From Caloramator sp. (GTDB lineage: Bacteria > Bacillota > Clostridia > Clostridiales > Caloramatoraceae), in the NCBI GenBank assembly GCA_026418935.1, contig JAOAAJ010000115.1:1-60453 (forward strand): a DNA stretch of 60,453 nucleotides. The letters are read 5' to 3'. Positions 1-9,400 of this stretch are shown here, one piece after another. The position numbers and the translations under genes were made by a program. The notes beneath the pieces are model-generated. The model did no database searches. It worked only from the letters and a program-made list of their open reading frames with translations, and was not told the origin of the DNA. Every line of letters starts with the position of its first letter. The stretch's first letter is position 1.

Positions 1-599
1 ATAATAATCAATCCTCAACTTCTAATAGAGAAGAGGAAATAACTAACTATGAAATTGGACAAACAGAAGAAAAAATAATAAAAGCACCTGGTGAAATAAA
101 AAGATTAACTGTATCTGTTGTAATAGATGGTAATTTGAGTGAACTTGAAAAGCAATCTATTAGAAATATTGTATCAGCTGCTACAGGTTTATCTGAAGAA
201 AGAGGAGACGTAATTAATATCGAGGCACTTGCTTTCAATGATGATTATAAAAAGAAGGCACAAGCAGATTTAGAAGAGATGAAAAAGCAAGAAGAATTAG
301 CAAGAAAAAGAAAGACTTATATTATGATTGGAGAAGCAGTAGCAGGGCTTATAGTTTTATTGGCTATAGCACTAATTTATAGAAAGAAAAACAGAAAAAA
401 TGTAGAACAAATAGAAACAAATCAAATTGATATGTTAATAGGAGATGTTATTCAAAAACAACCTATTGCATATGAACCTGTTCTAGAAGATAATGAACAA
501 GATATGAACCTAGAAAAGGAAATCAAAAACTATGCTTCTACAAAACCTGAACAGGTTGTAGAACTTGTTAAAACTTGGTTAGCAGAGGATGAGAGGTGA
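1..599 (+). CDS. fliF: Flagellar MS-ring protein FliF, C-terminal part
   Basis: This is a gene cut by the window edge: an open frame runs from base 3 to the TGA at 597-599, about 198 residues. It ends with a single transmembrane segment (about residues 108-128 of the fragment, AVAGLIVLLAIALIYRKK) followed by a cytoplasmic acidic tail with KPEQVVELVKTWL near the end, the part of FliF that contacts FliG. The segment before it looks like the periplasmic ring-building region. The stop is 5 bases from the fliG start, as expected for the fliF-fliG pair. FliF forms the membrane ring on which the flagellar motor and export apparatus are built. Confidence 0.93.
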   Translation, partial: NNQSSTSNREEEITNYEIGQTEEKIIKAPGEIKRLTVSVVIDGNLSELEKQSIRNIVSAATGLSEERGDVINIEALAFNDDYKKKAQADLEEMKKQEELARKRKTYIMIGEAVAGLIVLLAIALIYRKKNRKNVEQIETNQIDMLIGDVIQKQPIAYEPVLEDNEQDMNLEKEIKNYASTKPEQVVELVKTWLAEDER

Positions 600-604
600 T
601 AATT

Positions 605-1621
605 ATGGCAAAGGAAAAGGATAAATTAACAGGAGTACAAAAAGCAGCCATATTATTTATCACTTTAGGTCCTGATGCTTCAGCTCCAATACTAAAAAAG
701 TTACCTGAAAATGATATACAAAAAATAACCTTCGAAATTGCAAATATGCAAAAAATCAAAAAGGAATTACGTGAAGAAGTATTACAGGAATTTGTAAATC
801 TTAATAAAGCTAAAGACTACATTTTAGAGGGTGGGTTTGATTATGCTAAAAATCTTTTAAGTAAAGCATTAGGTCCACAAAAGGCAATGGAAATTATTGA
901 AAAAGTATCTGAAATAACTCAGCAATATAGACCATTCTCTATTGCACGCAAGGCCGATGCACAACAATTATTAAATGTAATTATAAACGAACACCCTCAA
1001 ACTATTGCATTAATTTTATGTTATTTACAACCTGAAAAAGCAGCACAACTTTTATCAGGACTTCCTGAAGAGCTACAGACTGATGTTGCAAAAAGAATAG
1101 CAACAATGAGCAATACATCGCCTATAGTTATTGAAGAAGTTGAAGAAATACTTGAGAAAAAGCTATCAAATGTCGTTCGTTCTGATTTTGCAACTATAGG
1201 TGGTGTACAAACATTAGTTGATATTTTAAACAATGTAGACAGAGCAACAGAAAAATCAATAATTGAAGAATTGGATAGATATCAACCTGAACTTGCAGAA
1301 AAGATTAGAGATAGTATGTTTGTATTTGAAGATATTATTACGCTTGATAATGCCTCAATACAAAGAATACTAAGAGAAGTTGATATGAAGGTACTAGCTC
1401 TTGCCCTTAAAGGATGTTCAGAAGATGTTTCTAACATTATCTATAGTAATATGTCTAAACGTGCTGCACAAACATTAAAGGAAGATCTTGAGTTTATGGG
1501 ACCTGTAAGACTAATTGATGTAGAAAAGGCACAACAACAAATTGTATCGATAATACGCAGGTTAGATGAAGCAGGTGAAATAGTAATGTCAAGGGGTGGT
1601 GATGATGCAATTATCGTATAA
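605..1621 (+). CDS. fliG: Flagellar motor switch protein FliG
   Basis: A 338-residue protein, the normal FliG length. The middle-domain signature EHPQT is at residues 129-133, and the C-terminal torque domain carries the expected charged helix (DNASIQRILREVD). FliG links the MS ring to the C ring and takes torque from MotA. I choose the ATG at 605 because GAGAGGTGA (591-599) lies 5-8 bases before it; an in-frame GTG at 596 lies inside that ribosome binding site. Its 3' end overlaps fliH, suggesting coupled translation. Confidence 0.96.
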   Translation: MAKEKDKLTGVQKAAILFITLGPDASAPILKKLPENDIQKITFEIANMQKIKKELREEVLQEFVNLNKAKDYILEGGFDYAKNLLSKALGPQKAMEIIEKVSEITQQYRPFSIARKADAQQLLNVIINEHPQTIALILCYLQPEKAAQLLSGLPEELQTDVAKRIATMSNTSPIVIEEVEEILEKKLSNVVRSDFATIGGVQTLVDILNNVDRATEKSIIEELDRYQPELAEKIRDSMFVFEDIITLDNASIQRILREVDMKVLALALKGCSEDVSNIIYSNMSKRAAQTLKEDLEFMGPVRLIDVEKAQQQIVSIIRRLDEAGEIVMSRGGDDAIIV

Positions 1622-2357
1622 CGTAATTAAACAAACAGCAATTAATGATAAGGTAGTACTATCACCACCTTCTATAGATAAGTTTTTAGATACTACAATA
1701 AAAAATAAAGATGAAATAAACATTGATGAAATAATCGAAAAAATAAAAAAACAAGCTGAATTAGATTCAAAGAAAATAATACTTGAAGCAAATGAAAAAG
1801 CCCAAGATATAATTAACAAAGCTAAAATACAATCACAGCAGATTTTAGAAGATGCTAAAAATATAGGATATAAGGAAGGTTATAATAGTGGTTATAACGA
1901 TGGTTATAACAAATCACTAATAGAAGCAAAAGAAGAAGCAAATAGAATAATTGAAGAAGCAAATGAATATTTAACGGAAGTAAATAACGAAGTTAATAGT
2001 TACATTGAAAAGTCAAAAAACGAAATAATAAACCTATCATTAGAAATAGCAAAGGAAATAATTAAATCAGAGTTATCAATAAATAGTGAAGCTATTATTA
2101 AGTGTGCTCAAAAGGCTTTATCAAAAACGAAGCAAAAAAGTAATATAATTTTAAAAACCTCTATAAATGACTATAAAATTTTAAAATTAAGACAACAGGA
2201 ATTAGAACTATTTATTGACTCTAATAGTTCACTAATGATTGTTGCTGATTCAAAATTAAGTAATGGTGATATATATATAGAAACAAGTAGTGGTATCATA
2301 GATGCAACTATTGAAACACAGATCCAAGCAATTGCAAAAAAATTATTAAAGGAATGA
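1605..2357 (+). CDS. fliH: Flagellar export ATPase regulator FliH
   Basis: A 250-residue protein with a long, charged, helical N-terminal half containing the GYNSGYNDGYNKS repeat (near residues 90-105), a glycine-spaced pattern typical of FliH and related V/F-type ATPase stator subunits. The C-terminal half resembles the FliH/YscL ATPase-binding domain. FliH holds FliI at the export gate. The start is ATG 1605 (or 1602) behind AAGGGG at 1591-1596, overlapping the end of fliG in another frame. Family assignment rests on position between fliG and fliI plus the repeat pattern. Confidence 0.88.
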   Translation: MQLSYNVIKQTAINDKVVLSPPSIDKFLDTTIKNKDEINIDEIIEKIKKQAELDSKKIILEANEKAQDIINKAKIQSQQILEDAKNIGYKEGYNSGYNDGYNKSLIEAKEEANRIIEEANEYLTEVNNEVNSYIEKSKNEIINLSLEIAKEIIKSELSINSEAIIKCAQKALSKTKQKSNIILKTSINDYKILKLRQQELELFIDSNSSLMIVADSKLSNGDIYIETSSGIIDATIETQIQAIAKKLLKE

Positions 2358-2362
2358 TGTCA

Positions 2363-3667
2363 ATGTTTAAAATTGACTATGATAAACTAATAAAAAAAAT
2401 AAATGGTATAGAAACTATGAAATTCATAGGTAAAGTTAAAAAAGTCGTTGGACTTACAATAGAAGTTGAAGGAATAGATGCCTTCATAGGTGAGCTATGT
2501 AATATAAAATTATTAAATGGGAAAGATGTACAAGCTGAAGTTGTGGGTTTTACAGACAATGGTGTATTGTTAATGCCATTAGGAGATTTAGCGGGAGTAT
2601 CTACTGGATCTTTAGTTTTTCCAACTGGTAGCCAACTACAGGTGCCAGTTGGAAAACAGCTACTCGGCAAAGTACTTGATGGATTGGGAAGACCACTTGA
2701 TGGTTCAAGCATTATATATGATGCTAAATATAATCTTGATTCAGACCCTCCAAATCCTTTACAAAGGAAAAGAATAACCAATTTAATTTCAACAGGAGTT
2801 AAAGCAATAGATGGTTTCTTAACTTGTGGTTTAGGACAAAGAATTGGTATTTTTGCTGGTTCAGGAGTTGGTAAAAGTACTCTTTTAGGTATGATAGCTA
2901 AATATAGTGATGCAGATGTAAATGTTATAGGATTAATTGGTGAACGTGGAAGAGAGGTAAAGGAATTTATTGAAAAAGATTTAGGCGAAGAAGGTCTTAA
3001 AAAATCAGTAATTGTTGTAGCAACCTCAGACCAACCTCCACTACTTAGATTAAAAGGTGCATTTACTGCTACTGCAATAGCTGAATATTTTAGAGATCAG
3101 GGGTTAAATGTAATGCTTATGATGGATTCAGTTACACGTTTTGCAATGGCTCAACGTGAAGTTGGCTTAACTATAGGAGAACCCCCTACTACTAAAGGAT
3201 ATACTCCTTCAGTATTTGCTATGCTACCTAGACTGTTAGAAAGATCAGGTAATTCTAACAAGGGTTCTATAACTGCCTTCTACACAGTTTTAGTTGATGG
3301 TGACGACTTTAATGAACCAATAGCAGATGCTGTTAGAGGTATATTAGATGGTCATATTATTTTGTCAAGAAAACTAGCTTCGATGAATCATTTTCCAGCT
3401 ATTGATGTATTATCAAGTATTTCTAGATTAATGCCTCAAATCACAGAGGAAAAACACTATCTAAAAGCAGGTGAGTTAAGAGATTTACTCGCAATTTATA
3501 AAGAATCGGAAGATTTAATAAATGTAGGTGCATACCAAAAAGGAAGTAACGTAAAAATTGATAAAGCAATATCATTAAATGACAAAATAAATGAATTTTT
3601 AAGACAAAAAATGAATGAATATTATTCCTTTAATCAAGTTCTTGAAATGTTAAATTCAATAAATTAA
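2363..3667 (+). CDS. fliI: Flagellum-specific ATPase FliI
   Basis: A 434-residue F1-type ATPase. The Walker A loop GSGVGKS is at about residues 166-172, Walker B is LMMDSVTRFA near residue 255, and GERGREVKEF follows the family pattern. FliI energises export of rod, hook and filament subunits together with the proton gradient. Three in-frame ATGs (2354, 2357, 2363) follow fliH; AAAGGA at 2348-2353 is correctly spaced only for 2363. The 3' end is 15 bases before fliJ. Confidence 0.96.
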   Translation: MFKIDYDKLIKKINGIETMKFIGKVKKVVGLTIEVEGIDAFIGELCNIKLLNGKDVQAEVVGFTDNGVLLMPLGDLAGVSTGSLVFPTGSQLQVPVGKQLLGKVLDGLGRPLDGSSIIYDAKYNLDSDPPNPLQRKRITNLISTGVKAIDGFLTCGLGQRIGIFAGSGVGKSTLLGMIAKYSDADVNVIGLIGERGREVKEFIEKDLGEEGLKKSVIVVATSDQPPLLRLKGAFTATAIAEYFRDQGLNVMLMMDSVTRFAMAQREVGLTIGEPPTTKGYTPSVFAMLPRLLERSGNSNKGSITAFYTVLVDGDDFNEPIADAVRGILDGHIILSRKLASMNHFPAIDVLSSISRLMPQITEEKHYLKAGELRDLLAIYKESEDLINVGAYQKGSNVKIDKAISLNDKINEFLRQKMNEYYSFNQVLEMLNSIN

Positions 3668-3682
3668 TAGGTGGTCATTACT

Positions 3683-4123
3683 ATGAACTATAAATTTAGA
3701 TTAGAAAAACTATTAGAGCTAAAAATTAAAAATGAAGAATCACTTAAATTAGAAATGTCTGAATATTTGAATAAGATAAATATAAAAAAAAATCAAATTG
3801 ATAGTATAAAAGAGAAAATATATTATAGTAAAAACAATAAATGTAACTCAAATTTCAGCTATGATTTAAAGAATTACATTAGTTATATTAATTATTTAGA
3901 GAGCAAGCTTTTAGAGGAACAAAAAAATCTTAACATTTTAGAAAAAGAACTTGATAAAATAAAAGAACAGCTAATTAATGCTTCAAAAGAAAGAAAAGTA
4001 ATAGAAAACCTTAAAGAAAAGTCATATTATGATTATTTGCTTGAAATAAATAAAATCGAAAGTAAAAATAATGATGAAATGGCAATAATAAATTATTTCA
4101 AAAAGAATGGGGGAATTATATGA
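3683..4123 (+). CDS. fliJ: Flagellar export chaperone FliJ
   Basis: A 146-residue, highly charged, almost entirely helical protein beginning YKFRLEKLLELK, the usual FliJ N-terminus. FliJ is the central stalk-like subunit of the export ATPase. Sequence conservation in this family is low, so the call leans on its place after fliI, its length and its coiled-coil character. AGGTGG at 3669-3674 sets the ATG at 3683; upstream GTG-type starts lie inside this site. The stop overlaps the fliK start (ATGA). Confidence 0.85.
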   Translation: MNYKFRLEKLLELKIKNEESLKLEMSEYLNKINIKKNQIDSIKEKIYYSKNNKCNSNFSYDLKNYISYINYLESKLLEEQKNLNILEKELDKIKEQLINASKERKVIENLKEKSYYDYLLEINKIESKNNDEMAIINYFKKNGGII

Positions 4124-5460
4124 AGATAGAAAAAATACAAACATCAACCCCTAATATATTTAATATTACAAATAATATATCCCAAGATTCAATAAATTTT
4201 GAAGACTTATTATTAAATCTTTTTAATAATGAGGTTACTCAAATAAATACTAATACAGAGAAGAATATGCTTACTGATAAAATAAAAGAATTATTAAATT
4301 TAAATAATAAAGCTAATTTTATCATTAATAATCTAATTCAAGATAATATTAATTTATTATTTAATAACAAAATAGAAATCCAAAAAAGTAATGAAATTTC
4401 AACTAATTTAAATTTAAATATATTAGAAAAAGATTTAACAAATTTATTAAAAAATGAATTAAATTTAGAAAAAGACAATGATTTGAAATCAAATCTAACT
4501 GATTCTAATTTACAACAAGAATTAATAGATTTGTGTTGTTTTTTTTATAATTATATTAACAATAATCAAAATAACTTAATTAATTCACAAACAATTGATA
4601 CAGGTAATATTATAGATAATAAAGGTAAATTAAATATCAATTTAAATGATATAGTTAATTTTAATTATTTTAAAATCCTTTCAAACCATTTTATAAATAA
4701 TCAAACTATACAAAATAATTATGATAACAATAAATACCAAATTTATAAAGAGAATCAACAACAAATAAATAATAATTTTATTGACTTAAATAAAGTAAAA
4801 CAATTTGTCGATGATATAATTAAAACTTATGAAACTAATCCTTTGGAACAAGATTTGAACGTTATTATACCGAGGTACTCATTTAAAATAGATAGTAATA
4901 ACATTCTAAATCAAAATACATTTGATGAATTGGAAAGTAATGTTGACATATTAAAAAATTTTCAAAAGAAGCCCTCTGAAGTTGATAATATATCTGCTAT
5001 AGATATTAACTTTATAAATAAAAATAGTTTTTCCAGTATAGAAAAATTTGAAAATAAAAATTTAATGAAAACAAATGATTATTACAAAGTAGAGAATATT
5101 AATGAAATATTAAATATTGTATCAACTAAAATAAAAAATATTAAAAATGAAGACATATATGAATTAAAGATTTATCTTAAGCCAAGAGAACTAGGAGAAA
5201 TAAATATTAAGGTAACATATAACAATGGTAATGTTAATGGAATAATAATAGCTAACAATAAAGAAGTTGCTAATTTATTAAAAGAAAATATAAATTATTT
5301 AAAGGAACAAATAATAAACAATAACTATGAATATAAAGAAATAAATTTAAATGTGCAAACAGATAGTGAGCGTGATAATAATAATTACAATAAAAACAGA
5401 GATCAAAAACAAAAAAAGAAAAACAATAATACAGACTTTATAATACAACAAGATGAATAA
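4120..5460 (+). CDS. fliK: Flagellar hook-length control protein FliK
   Basis: A 446-residue protein. Residues 1 to about 330 are low-complexity and very rich in Asn, Ile and Lys, with no recognisable fold. The C-terminal ~90 residues match the FliK hook-length domain: LKIYLKPRELGEINIKV followed by NNGNVNGIIIANNKEVANLL, then Lys/Asn-rich tail. FliK is an exported ruler that switches FlhB specificity when the hook is complete, and the partner FlhB is in this operon. The start overlaps the fliJ stop by 4 bases. Confidence 0.85.
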   Translation: MKIEKIQTSTPNIFNITNNISQDSINFEDLLLNLFNNEVTQINTNTEKNMLTDKIKELLNLNNKANFIINNLIQDNINLLFNNKIEIQKSNEISTNLNLNILEKDLTNLLKNELNLEKDNDLKSNLTDSNLQQELIDLCCFFYNYINNNQNNLINSQTIDTGNIIDNKGKLNINLNDIVNFNYFKILSNHFINNQTIQNNYDNNKYQIYKENQQQINNNFIDLNKVKQFVDDIIKTYETNPLEQDLNVIIPRYSFKIDSNNILNQNTFDELESNVDILKNFQKKPSEVDNISAIDINFINKNSFSSIEKFENKNLMKTNDYYKVENINEILNIVSTKIKNIKNEDIYELKIYLKPRELGEINIKVTYNNGNVNGIIIANNKEVANLLKENINYLKEQIINNNYEYKEINLNVQTDSERDNNNYNKNRDQKQKKKNNNTDFIIQQDE

Positions 5461-5474
5461 TAAGGTGGTGTGTT

Positions 5475-5909
5475 ATGGAAATAAATAAGGTTTCTAATAC
5501 TTCAAACATAAATAACATAAGAAATAATAACTCAATTTTGGACAAGAATGCTTTTTTAAAAATTTTAACAGTTCAATTATCAAATCAAGATCCTTTAAAT
5601 GCAAAGGATAATACAGAATATGTAGCACAAATGGCTCAGTTTTCAGCTTTAGAACAAATGCAAAATCTTAATAGTACAATGGAAAAACTCTATACTTCAC
5701 AAAAATTTAATCAAGCATTAAATATAATAGGTAAAGAAATTGAATTTATTGAAAACAATACTGTTAGCAGGGCTTTAGTTGAATCAACGAAGATAGTTGG
5801 TACTGATGTTTTCTTGATTTCAAATGGATACAAAATTTCTCTTGATAGTGTTATTAGCGTAAATATACCTTTAGCAAATGAGTTAACAAAAGAAGAAAAT
5901 TCAAAATAA
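5475..5909 (+). CDS. flgD: Flagellar hook capping protein FlgD
   Basis: A 144-residue protein carrying the conserved FlgD N-terminal region: LDKNAFLKILTVQLSNQDPL and then YVAQMAQFSALEQMQNLN. It lacks the larger C-terminal Ig-like domains of proteobacterial FlgD; short forms are normal in Firmicutes. FlgD sits at the growing hook tip and helps FlgE polymerise. AAGGTGGTG precedes the ATG at good distance. It lies between fliK and flgE, as in other Clostridia. Confidence 0.93.
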   Translation: MEINKVSNTSNINNIRNNNSILDKNAFLKILTVQLSNQDPLNAKDNTEYVAQMAQFSALEQMQNLNSTMEKLYTSQKFNQALNIIGKEIEFIENNTVSRALVESTKIVGTDVFLISNGYKISLDSVISVNIPLANELTKEENSK

Positions 5910-5926
5910 ATAGGAGGAGATAAGTT

Positions 5927-6859
5927 ATGTTAAGATCATTATCTGCAGGGGTAAGTGGAATGAAATCAAACCAAATTAAAATGGACGTTATAGGTAACAA
6001 TATTGCTAATGTTAATACAATAGCTTTTAAAGCTGGTAGAGTTACTTTTAAGGATATGCTAAGTCAAACTCTTCAGGGTGCAAATGAACCAACTGACAAA
6101 TTTGGTGGTACTAATTCTAAACAAGTAGGTATAGGAACTACAATTGCTAGTATTGATACAAATATGAATCAAGGAGCTCTACAACCAACAGGAAGAGCTA
6201 CAGATTTAGCAATTGAAGGTAATGGTTTCTTTATTGTAAGTGATGGATTAGAAACAAGATATACTAGAGATGGTTCTTTTACTATTGATAAAAATGGAGC
6301 ATTAGTTACATCAGAGGGTCTTCATGTTAGAGGTGTACTTAACACTAGTATTCAAATAAACGAAGGTAAATTAGAAGGCACTCCAGATTTTACACCTGGT
6401 GAAGAAACCCTTGAACCTGAAGAAATAACAGCTGAAACAACTCTAGACCAATTAAAGGATATTTATATTCCTCTTGAGGCTACTATAGGAGGCTCAGAAC
6501 AGCCTATTAAACTTACTAGCTTTTCTATAGCAGAAGACGGAACAATAAAAGGTATATATGGCGATAAGACAATAACAATAGGTAAAGTAACACTTGCTGC
6601 ATTTCAAAACCCTGCAGGCTTAATGAAAATGGGTGGAAATACTTTTAGTGTATCAGCAAACTCAGGGGATGCAAAAATAGGTTTACCTAAATCTTCTGGT
6701 TATGGTAAAGTTCAACAAGGATTACTTGAAATGTCAAATGTTGACTTAGCAGAACAATTTACAGAAATGATTGTTACTAGCAGGGCATTCCAAGCAAATT
6801 CAAGAACAATTACAACTTCTGACGAATTACTTCAAGAACTATTAAACTTAAAAAGATAA
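5927..6859 (+). CDS. flgE: Flagellar hook protein FlgE
   Basis: A 310-residue hook/rod-family protein. The N-terminus (LRSLSAGVSGMKSNQIKMDV, then NNIANVNTIAFKAGR) and C-terminus (SNVDLAEQFTEMIVTSRAFQ) are the coiled D0 segments shared by this family. The body contains FlgE-like beta regions (ATDLAIEGNGFFIV, TRDGSF). It is exported and polymerises into the hook. Its length is short compared with enteric FlgE but usual for Firmicutes. It sits directly after flgD with a strong ribosome binding site (TAGGAGGAGAT). Confidence 0.93.
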   Translation: MLRSLSAGVSGMKSNQIKMDVIGNNIANVNTIAFKAGRVTFKDMLSQTLQGANEPTDKFGGTNSKQVGIGTTIASIDTNMNQGALQPTGRATDLAIEGNGFFIVSDGLETRYTRDGSFTIDKNGALVTSEGLHVRGVLNTSIQINEGKLEGTPDFTPGEETLEPEEITAETTLDQLKDIYIPLEATIGGSEQPIKLTSFSIAEDGTIKGIYGDKTITIGKVTLAAFQNPAGLMKMGGNTFSVSANSGDAKIGLPKSSGYGKVQQGLLEMSNVDLAEQFTEMIVTSRAFQANSRTITTSDELLQELLNLKR

Positions 6860-6872
6860 TGGGGTATAATAT

Positions 6873-7076
6873 ATGATTAAGTTAACAGCACTAAATAACA
6901 AAGAGTTTTATATAAACTGTGATCTTATTGAAAAAATTGAAGTTACGCCAGATACAGTAATAACAACTACAACAAATAAAAAATATGTAGTTATAGAAGA
7001 TCCCGAAGTTATAATTCAAAGAATCATTCAATTTAAAAGAGCGTATATGTCAACAAGACCGGAGGTAATAAAATGA
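6873..7076 (+). CDS. flbD: Flagellar FlbD family protein (SwrD-like)
   Basis: A 67-residue protein matching the FlbD family in length and pattern: MIKLTALNNKEFYIN, then IEKIEVTPDTVITT and the C-terminal IIQFKRAYM. In B. subtilis the homologue SwrD raises flagellar power and lies in the same place after flgE. The predicted protein is soluble and mostly beta. It ends overlapping motA by 4 bases, which suggests coupled expression with the stator. Confidence 0.9.
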   Translation: MIKLTALNNKEFYINCDLIEKIEVTPDTVITTTTNKKYVVIEDPEVIIQRIIQFKRAYMSTRPEVIK

Positions 7077-7882
7077 AAAAGAATGATTTTTCAACAGCTG
7101 CAGGTCTTATATTAGGTATAGTTGCGGTTATATTTGGAATGCTTCAGGGGGGAAGTCTTAGAATTTTCTGGGACATGCCTTCTCTTTTCATTACTGTTTT
7201 TGGTTCTCTTTTTGCAGTTATAATATCATTCCCCTTTGATACCGTAAAAAGATTACCTGCAATATTAAAAAATGCATTTATAGATAAACACGTACCTGCT
7301 GATGAATTAATACTAACATTTGTAGAACTTTCAAAAAAAGCAAGAAGAAATGGTCTATTATCATTGGAAGATGAAATTTCTAAAATAGAAGATGAATTCT
7401 TAAAGCAGGGAATTCAGATGGTGGTTGATGGACTTGAGCCAGAAACAATAAAAGATATACTTGAGCTTGAAATAGGAGAAATGGAAAAGAGACATCAAAG
7501 TGGTATTGCTGTCCTAAAAGCTTGGGCAAGTTTAGCACCAGCCTTTGGTATGATAGGTACCTTAATTGGACTTATACAAATGCTATCGCAGTTACAGGAC
7601 CAATCAAAGTTAGGTCCTGCAATGGCAGTTTCACTTATTACATCCTTTTACGGTGCTTTAATGGCAAACCTTGTTTTTACTCCTTTAGCAACAAAATTAG
7701 AGTTAAAAAGTGAAGTAGAATCAAATAGAAGAGAAATGATGCTTGAAGGAATCCTAACAATTCAATCAGGTGTAAATCCAAGAATATTAGAGGATAAATT
7801 AAAAACATATCTTTCACCAACAGAAAGAAAAAGATATCAAGAAAATATAATACAAGGAAATGCGGTGACTGAAAATGAGTAG
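7073..7882 (+). CDS. motA: Flagellar stator protein MotA
   Basis: A 269-residue inner-membrane protein with four hydrophobic segments (about residues 10-27, 33-52, 150-170 and 182-203) and the cytoplasmic charged loop between segments 2 and 3 that pushes FliG. The proline-containing region WASLAPAFGMIGTLIGL is typical of MotA. MotA5MotB2 forms the ion-driven stator. GGAGGT precedes ATG 7073 and the gene overlaps motB by 8 bases. The coupling ion cannot be decided from sequence alone. Confidence 0.95.
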   Translation: MKKNDFSTAAGLILGIVAVIFGMLQGGSLRIFWDMPSLFITVFGSLFAVIISFPFDTVKRLPAILKNAFIDKHVPADELILTFVELSKKARRNGLLSLEDEISKIEDEFLKQGIQMVVDGLEPETIKDILELEIGEMEKRHQSGIAVLKAWASLAPAFGMIGTLIGLIQMLSQLQDQSKLGPAMAVSLITSFYGALMANLVFTPLATKLELKSEVESNRREMMLEGILTIQSGVNPRILEDKLKTYLSPTERKRYQENIIQGNAVTENE

Positions 7883-8615
7883 AAGAAAAAAGAAACAAGA
7901 ATCAGGAGGAGGTGGAGGAGGCGAATGGCTAACAACATATGCAGACCTTATGACTTTGCTTCTAACCTTCTTTGTTCTTCTTTATTCCTTCTCAACTATA
8001 GATGCAATTAAATTTAAGGAAATTTCTTGGTCATTAGCTAAAGCACTTGGAGGAAAATCTGGTGTAATTAATAATGGTGGCAATCTTGGACCAGTACCAA
8101 TAAACCAAAATCCTGGTGAAGGAATTAAAAATAAATCTGAACTTGAAAATAATGAAACAACAAAACTGTTTAATTCAATATCAAAAGAAATAAAAGAAAA
8201 TAATTTACAAACCAAGATTACAATTAAGGAAGATGTAAGGGGAGTAATAATCGAACTTCAAGAAAAAATACTATTTGATCCAGGTAAAGCTATATTAAAA
8301 GAAGAAAGTATACAAACTCTATCCAAAGTTGCAGATATACTTAAAAAATATACTAATGAAATAATAGTAGAGGGACATACTGATAACGTTCCAATAAATA
8401 CTGGTTATTACAAATCCAACTGGGAGCTTTCAGCTGATAGAGCAGTTAAAGTTACACGCTATTTGGTTGAATCAAAGGGGTTAGATCCTAAAAAAATTCA
8501 ATCAGTAGGGTGTGGTGAATTTAGACCAATTGCTTCTAATGACACACCTGAAGGAAGAAAAAAAAATAGAAGAGTAAACATATTAATTCTAACTAAGGAT
8601 AAGGGGAGTAAGTAA
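7875..8615 (+). CDS. motB: Flagellar stator protein MotB
   Basis: A 246-residue protein with a basic, glycine-rich N-terminus, one transmembrane helix containing the ion-carrying Asp24 (TYADLMTLLLTFFVLL), and a C-terminal OmpA/peptidoglycan-binding domain (EGHTDNVPI, WELSADRAVKVTRYL, NRRVNILI). It anchors the stator to the cell wall. The gene overlaps motA and is followed 2 bases later by fliL. Confidence 0.95.
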   Translation: MSRRKKKQESGGGGGGEWLTTYADLMTLLLTFFVLLYSFSTIDAIKFKEISWSLAKALGGKSGVINNGGNLGPVPINQNPGEGIKNKSELENNETTKLFNSISKEIKENNLQTKITIKEDVRGVIIELQEKILFDPGKAILKEESIQTLSKVADILKKYTNEIIVEGHTDNVPINTGYYKSNWELSADRAVKVTRYLVESKGLDPKKIQSVGCGEFRPIASNDTPEGRKKNRRVNILILTKDKGSK

Positions 8616-8617
8616 GT

Positions 8618-9064
8618 ATGAGCGAACAAAAAGGAAATAAATTATTAGTTTTATTAGTAGTTATTACTTTAGTTTTAGTTATAGGACTTGGTATTGTTCT
8701 TGGATATTTTATATTTTTCAAAGATAAGACAACAGGAACTGTTCAAAATAACATTAAAGTTGAAGAAAAAATATTAGACTTAAAGGAATTTGTTGTTAAC
8801 CTATCTGATGAAGAGAAAACATATATAAGAATAACAATTTCATTGGCGTATGATAAAAAGAATAAAAAACTTGATAAAGAATTACCAAATAAAATACCAG
8901 CAATAAGAGATGTAGTGATAGAGACACTTCGAAAAAAGACAACATCAGATTTTAAATCAAACAATATAGACAATATTAAAAAAGAATTAATAAAAGCAAT
9001 AAATAACAATTTAATAAATGGTGAAATAATAAATATATATATTCAAGATATTATAATTCAGTAG
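8618..9064 (+). CDS. fliL: Flagellar basal body-associated protein FliL
   Basis: A 148-residue protein with one N-terminal transmembrane helix (about residues 9-32) and an extracytoplasmic FliL domain (LKEFVVNLSDEEKTYIRITISLAY, then IRDVVIETLRKKT). FliL surrounds stator units and supports torque. It follows motAB immediately, as in C. difficile-type operons. The stop TAG is part of the TAGGTGA ribosome binding site of fliO. Confidence 0.93.
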   Translation: MSEQKGNKLLVLLVVITLVLVIGLGIVLGYFIFFKDKTTGTVQNNIKVEEKILDLKEFVVNLSDEEKTYIRITISLAYDKKNKKLDKELPNKIPAIRDVVIETLRKKTTSDFKSNNIDNIKKELIKAINNNLINGEIINIYIQDIIIQ

Positions 9065-9073
9065 GTGAATGAT

Positions 9074-9400
9074 ATGAATTATATAATTTATACTCTTAAA
9101 ATTTTATTTATACTCCCCTTTATTCTTCTATTAATTATTTTAACAACAAAGATATTAAATAAGTATCAATATAAATCTAAATATATAAAAGTTATTGATA
9201 GAGTTCAAATAGCTCCTAATAGTTATGTACTACTTGTTAAAATACTTGACAAAACTTATGTTATGTTAACTAATAATAATGATTCTAAAATCTTATTTGA
9301 AACTGAAAAGTCCTTTGATTTAAATGAGGATAATTGGGAATTAAACTTATTAAATTGTTTTAAATATAATTTAAAACTAAAGAGGGAAGATAAAGAATGA
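9074..9400 (+). CDS. fliO: Flagellar biosynthesis protein FliO (FliZ-type)
   Basis: A 108-residue protein with one N-terminal transmembrane helix (residues 4-24) and a small cytoplasmic beta domain (IKVIDRVQIAPNSYVLLVKI), the normal FliO layout. FliO helps assemble the FliP ring of the export gate and lies directly before fliP. I use ATG 9074, 5 bases after TAGGTGA at 9062-9068; the in-frame GTG at 9065 lies within that site. The stop overlaps the fliP start by 4 bases. Confidence 0.86.
   Translation: MNYIIYTLKILFILPFILLLIILTTKILNKYQYKSKYIKVIDRVQIAPNSYVLLVKILDKTYVMLTNNNDSKILFETEKSFDLNEDNWELNLLNCFKYNLKLKREDKE

Noticed and set aside
596-604. GTG 596 as the fliG start
   Set aside because: It lies inside the GAGAGGTGA ribosome binding site that serves ATG 605.
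2377-2781. 134-codon minus-strand frame inside fliI
   Set aside because: Antisense to a well conserved ATPase with no ribosome binding site.
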